This document shows positions 61,412-64,000 of a stretch of DNA of 64,000 nt, one piece after another. Within the stretch, counting starts at the first letter, position 1. Every line of letters begins with the position of its first letter. Origin of the DNA: Salinibacterium sp. UTAS2018 (GTDB lineage: Bacteria > Actinomycetota > Actinomycetes > Actinomycetales > Microbacteriaceae); the NCBI RefSeq assembly GCF_004118935.1, contig NZ_CP035375.1:1488001-1552000 (forward strand), in the 5' to 3' direction. Under the pieces are notes generated by a model. That model ran no database searches, was not told where the DNA came from, and saw only the letters and a program-made list of their open reading frames with translations. Both the position numbers and the translations under genes were made by a program.

Positions 61412-62035
61412 ATGCAGATCGATTCCTCCGCAGTGCTCTGGTCGGCCCCTGAACGCGAACGGGCCGGCCGCCCGCTCATCGTGCTGTTGCATGGGTACGG
61501 CTCCCACGAGGGCGATCTGTTCTCGCTCGCTCCCGCCCTGCCACTCGGCCCCGTGATTGCTTCACTGCGAGCACCGATCCCCGAAAGCGGCGGGTTCTCG
61601 TGGTTCCCCATCGATCTGAGCGGCGGCGGACTCCCCCAGGTTTCTGGCGTGGATGACGCAGCTAACGCCGTGCTCGAATGGCTCGATACCCAGCAGTACA
61701 CGAGTGTGAGCCTCCTCGGTTTCTCGCAAGGGGCCGCCATGTCGCTCCAACTCTTGCGGCTCGCCCCGGAACGCTTCGCGAGTGCCGTCGCACTCTCCGG
61801 GTTCGTGGCCAGCGCCGAGCACCCGGGAGATGCGGCGCTCACGAGCATCCGCCCGCCCGTATTTTGGGGTCGAGGTACCGATGACCCGGTGATTCCCGCG
61901 GCGGCAATCGCGCGCACCGAAGAGTGGCTCGTCGACCACACACGCGCCGAGACCCGCATTTATGAGGGGCTCGCGCACGCAATCTCTACCGATGAGCTCA
62001 ACGACTTTGTGAGCTTTATGCACGGGCACGCGTAG
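61412..62035 (+). CDS. Carboxylesterase/phospholipase (alpha/beta hydrolase)
   Basis: A 207-residue alpha/beta hydrolase of the acyl-protein thioesterase/carboxylesterase group. The oxyanion region is LLHGYGSHEGD (26-36). The nucleophile is Ser105 in GFSQGAA, the acid Asp157 or Asp158 in GTDDPV, and the base His189 in GLAHAIS. The ATG at 61412 is chosen over a TTG two codons earlier. It follows the paralogue pair by 22 bp and may share their transcript. Confidence 0.9.
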   Translation: MQIDSSAVLWSAPERERAGRPLIVLLHGYGSHEGDLFSLAPALPLGPVIASLRAPIPESGGFSWFPIDLSGGGLPQVSGVDDAANAVLEWLDTQQYTSVSLLGFSQGAAMSLQLLRLAPERFASAVALSGFVASAEHPGDAALTSIRPPVFWGRGTDDPVIPAAAIARTEEWLVDHTRAETRIYEGLAHAISTDELNDFVSFMHGHA

Positions 62036-62123
62036 CGTTTCATGGTGCGGTTCGCTGTGCGGCCGCGAGTGAACGGCGGTTGCGGTGGTGCGTCGTTACC
62101 GCCGTTGGCAGTCGCGCTGCACG

Positions 62124-62143
62124 CCTACGGCGAAATCCGTAGG
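62124..62143. terminator. Small hairpin between the esterase and lhr genes
   Basis: CCTACGG-CGAAAT-CCGTAGG is a perfect 7-bp stem, 88 bp after the esterase stop and 32 bp before the lhr start. A T-tract is absent, so termination is uncertain; it could equally be a binding site. Confidence 0.4.
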
Positions 62144-62175
62144 GCACTGTCAGGGGTTGCGACGAAGATAGAGAT

Positions 62176-64000
62176 ATGAGCGACGTGCTCGGCAAATTTT
62201 CGCCCGCCACCCGAGAGTGGTTCGAGGGCGCGTTCGATGCTGCCACCCCGGCCCAGCTCGGGGCATGGGATGCAATCTCTACCGGAGCCCATGCGCTCGT
62301 CGTTGCCCCGACCGGTTCGGGCAAGACGCTTGCCGCTTTCTTGTGGGCGATCGACCAGCTGGCCTCGAGTCCACCGCCCGCGAACCCCAAGCAGCGTACG
62401 CGCGTGCTGTACATTTCTCCGCTCAAAGCCCTCGGCGTTGACGTCGAGCGCAACCTTCGTGCTCCTCTCGTCGGCGTCACCCAAACCGCACGCCGGCTCG
62501 GGCTTGGTGAGACGGACATCACCGTGGGCGTGCGATCGGGAGACACGACCCAGCAAGACCGGCGTCTGCTTGCCCGACTGCCTCCCGACATCCTGATCAC
62601 GACTCCTGAGTCGCTGTATTTGATGCTCACTTCGGCGGCCCGCGAGACCCTCAAGAATGTCGACACGGTAATCATCGACGAGGTGCACGCCGTCGCCGCT
62701 ACTAAACGTGGTGCGCATCTGGCGTTGTCGCTCGAACGGTTGGATGCTCTGCTCGCGAAACCCGTGCAGCGCATCGGCCTCTCCGCGACCGTGCGCCCGA
62801 TCGAAGAAGTTGCGCGATTCTTGGGCGGCCGCTCCCCCGTGACGATCGTGCATCCGCCGTCGACCAAGACGTTCGAGTTGAGCGTCGTCGTTCCCGTGCC
62901 CGACATGACGATTCCCGGCACGGTTGCTTCCGCGCGCGGCAAAGCCAGCGGCGGCGACGGCAGTGACGATGAAGCAACGCCCGAGTCGGCGGCATCCCTG
63001 TGGCCGCACGTCGAAGAGCGCATTGTCGATGCGATTCTCGAGCACCGCTCCACCATCGTGTTCGCGAACTCTCGGCGCCTCGCCGAACGGCTGACGGCAC
63101 GCCTCAACGAGATTTACGACGAGCGAATGAACGACGGCAGCGTCGACGGCGACGCAGCCCGAGCCCGCAGCCAAGCCAGTGCGGATGCCACCGCCTACGC
63201 CGCCCCGCAACAACCGTGGAAGCCACCCTCCGACATGATGGCGCAGGGCGGATCCACGATGGGCGCCGCCCCGCTGCTCGCCCGCGCGCACCACGGTTCC
63301 GTGAGCAAGGACCAACGCGCGATCATCGAAGACGACCTCAAAACCGGAGTGCTTCGTTGCGTCGTCGCGACCAGCTCGCTCGAACTTGGCATCGATATGG
63401 GTGCCGTGGACTTGGTGATTCAGGTCGAGTCGCCGCCGTCGGTCGCGAGCGGGCTTCAGCGCATTGGGCGAGCCGGGCATCAGGTCGGAGAAATCTCCAA
63501 AGGCATGCTGTTCCCGAAGCACCGCACCGACCTCATCCACACCTCTGTTGCTGTTGAGCGGATGCGCAGCGGACAGATCGAAGCGCTCTCGGTGCCGACG
63601 AATCCGCTCGATGTGCTCGCGCAACAGACCGTCGCGGCCGTCGCCCTCGACGAGATTGAGATCGAGGACTGGTTCGACACCGTGCGCCGCAGTGCGCCGT
63701 TCTCGACCCTGCCCCGCAGTGCATTCGACGCCACCCTCGACCTGCTGAGCGGCCTCTACCCGAGCGATGAATTCTCGGAGCTGCGCCCTCGCGTGGTGTG
63801 GGATCGCGTGGCCGGCACCATCAGCGGCCGCCCCGGCTCGCAGCGCTTGGCCGTCACCTCGGGCGGCACGATCCCCGACCGCGGCCTCTTCGGCGTGTTC
63901 ATGATCGGCGGCGAAGCCGGCGCTCCCGGCCGTCGCGTGGGCGAACTCGACGAAGAGATGGTCTACGAATCGCGCGTCGGCGACGTCTTCGCGCTCGGTA
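62176..64000 (+). CDS. lhr: Lhr-type large ATP-dependent helicase (N-terminal part, cut by window edge)
   Basis: The first 608 residues of an Lhr (large helicase-related) superfamily 2 helicase, a DNA repair-linked enzyme of about 1,500 residues in actinobacteria. The ATG at 62176 begins MSDVLGKFSPATREWFEGAF. Walker A is APTGSGKT (44-51), the DEVH box is at 168-171 (IIDEVHAV), and LSATVRP, ATSSLELGIDMGAVDL and QRIGRAGHQ are further motifs. The winged-helix domain begins near the right edge. The frame is open to the window end. Confidence 0.95.
   Translation, partial: MSDVLGKFSPATREWFEGAFDAATPAQLGAWDAISTGAHALVVAPTGSGKTLAAFLWAIDQLASSPPPANPKQRTRVLYISPLKALGVDVERNLRAPLVGVTQTARRLGLGETDITVGVRSGDTTQQDRRLLARLPPDILITTPESLYLMLTSAARETLKNVDTVIIDEVHAVAATKRGAHLALSLERLDALLAKPVQRIGLSATVRPIEEVARFLGGRSPVTIVHPPSTKTFELSVVVPVPDMTIPGTVASARGKASGGDGSDDEATPESAASLWPHVEERIVDAILEHRSTIVFANSRRLAERLTARLNEIYDERMNDGSVDGDAARARSQASADATAYAAPQQPWKPPSDMMAQGGSTMGAAPLLARAHHGSVSKDQRAIIEDDLKTGVLRCVVATSSLELGIDMGAVDLVIQVESPPSVASGLQRIGRAGHQVGEISKGMLFPKHRTDLIHTSVAVERMRSGQIEALSVPTNPLDVLAQQTVAAVALDEIEIEDWFDTVRRSAPFSTLPRSAFDATLDLLSGLYPSDEFSELRPRVVWDRVAGTISGRPGSQRLAVTSGGTIPDRGLFGVFMIGGEAGAPGRRVGELDEEMVYESRVGDVFALG

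Noticed and set aside
62125..63624. Minus-strand frame of 499 codons near the right edge
   Set aside because: Lies opposite the lhr gene, which has every helicase motif in frame and is open to the window end.

Overview
The window is chromosomal DNA of a high-GC Gram-positive bacterium, most likely an actinobacterium of the family Microbacteriaceae. This is inferred from the ribosomal and RNA polymerase gene content, extended basic or acidic tails on S3, S5 and L24, frequent GTG and TTG starts, a CGNR protein, a type IB topoisomerase and a DUF1684 protein. No rRNA, tRNA, CRISPR array, insertion sequence or prophage was seen. Coding density is high and most genes sit in long operons.

Layout. 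Positions 1-9012 (minus strand) hold the S10-spc ribosomal protein operon from rpsJ to a truncated rpmD, with no S14 gene between L5 and S8. Positions 9531-14752 (minus) hold a histidine utilisation operon, hutH-hutU-hutG-like-hutI. A divergent IclR-type regulator reads away from it across a perfect 18-bp palindrome. Positions 15709-20060 (minus) are the str operon rpsL-rpsG-fusA-tuf, so the hut block separates tuf from rpsJ. A membrane protein of unknown function follows at 20413-21312. Positions 21436-34498 (minus) form a complete type IV pilus locus in transcription order pilB, pilT, pilC, pilA, pilV-, pilW- and pilX-like minor pilins, pilD, pilM, pilN, pilO. Hairpins lie after pilC and pilA, and a Cys-rich small protein gene lies in front. 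A plus-strand trio at 35220-38091 encodes a response regulator, a membrane histidine kinase and a degenerate kinase-like protein. rpoC and rpoB (minus) follow at 38179-45629.

Positions 45841-47800 hold divergent agmatinase-like and spermidine-synthase-like genes. At 47800-48000 there is a dense cluster of palindromes, followed by a five-gene plus-strand operon (48148-51858). That operon encodes small exported proteins with TasA/camelysin-type signal peptides, larger exported or anchored proteins, and a dedicated SipW-type signal peptidase. It looks like a surface-fibre or matrix system and is the most interesting part of the window.

Positions 51883-64000 are single-copy housekeeping and hypothetical genes: SprT-like, CGNR zinc finger, DUF427, ComB-like, SRPBCC-like, topoisomerase IB, DUF1684, DEAD-box helicase, a degenerate Nudix protein, two tandem paralogous membrane proteins, a carboxylesterase and a truncated Lhr helicase. 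A 650-bp non-coding stretch after the DEAD-box gene carries short tandem repeats, terminator-like hairpins and two related ~115-bp elements bounded by inverted repeats. These elements do not match any class I recognise.

Two independent surface-appendage loci, the pilus and the SipW/TasA-like operon, share one design: a small abundant subunit first, then a strong hairpin, then minor components. This suggests, but does not prove, that read-through sets subunit ratios in both.
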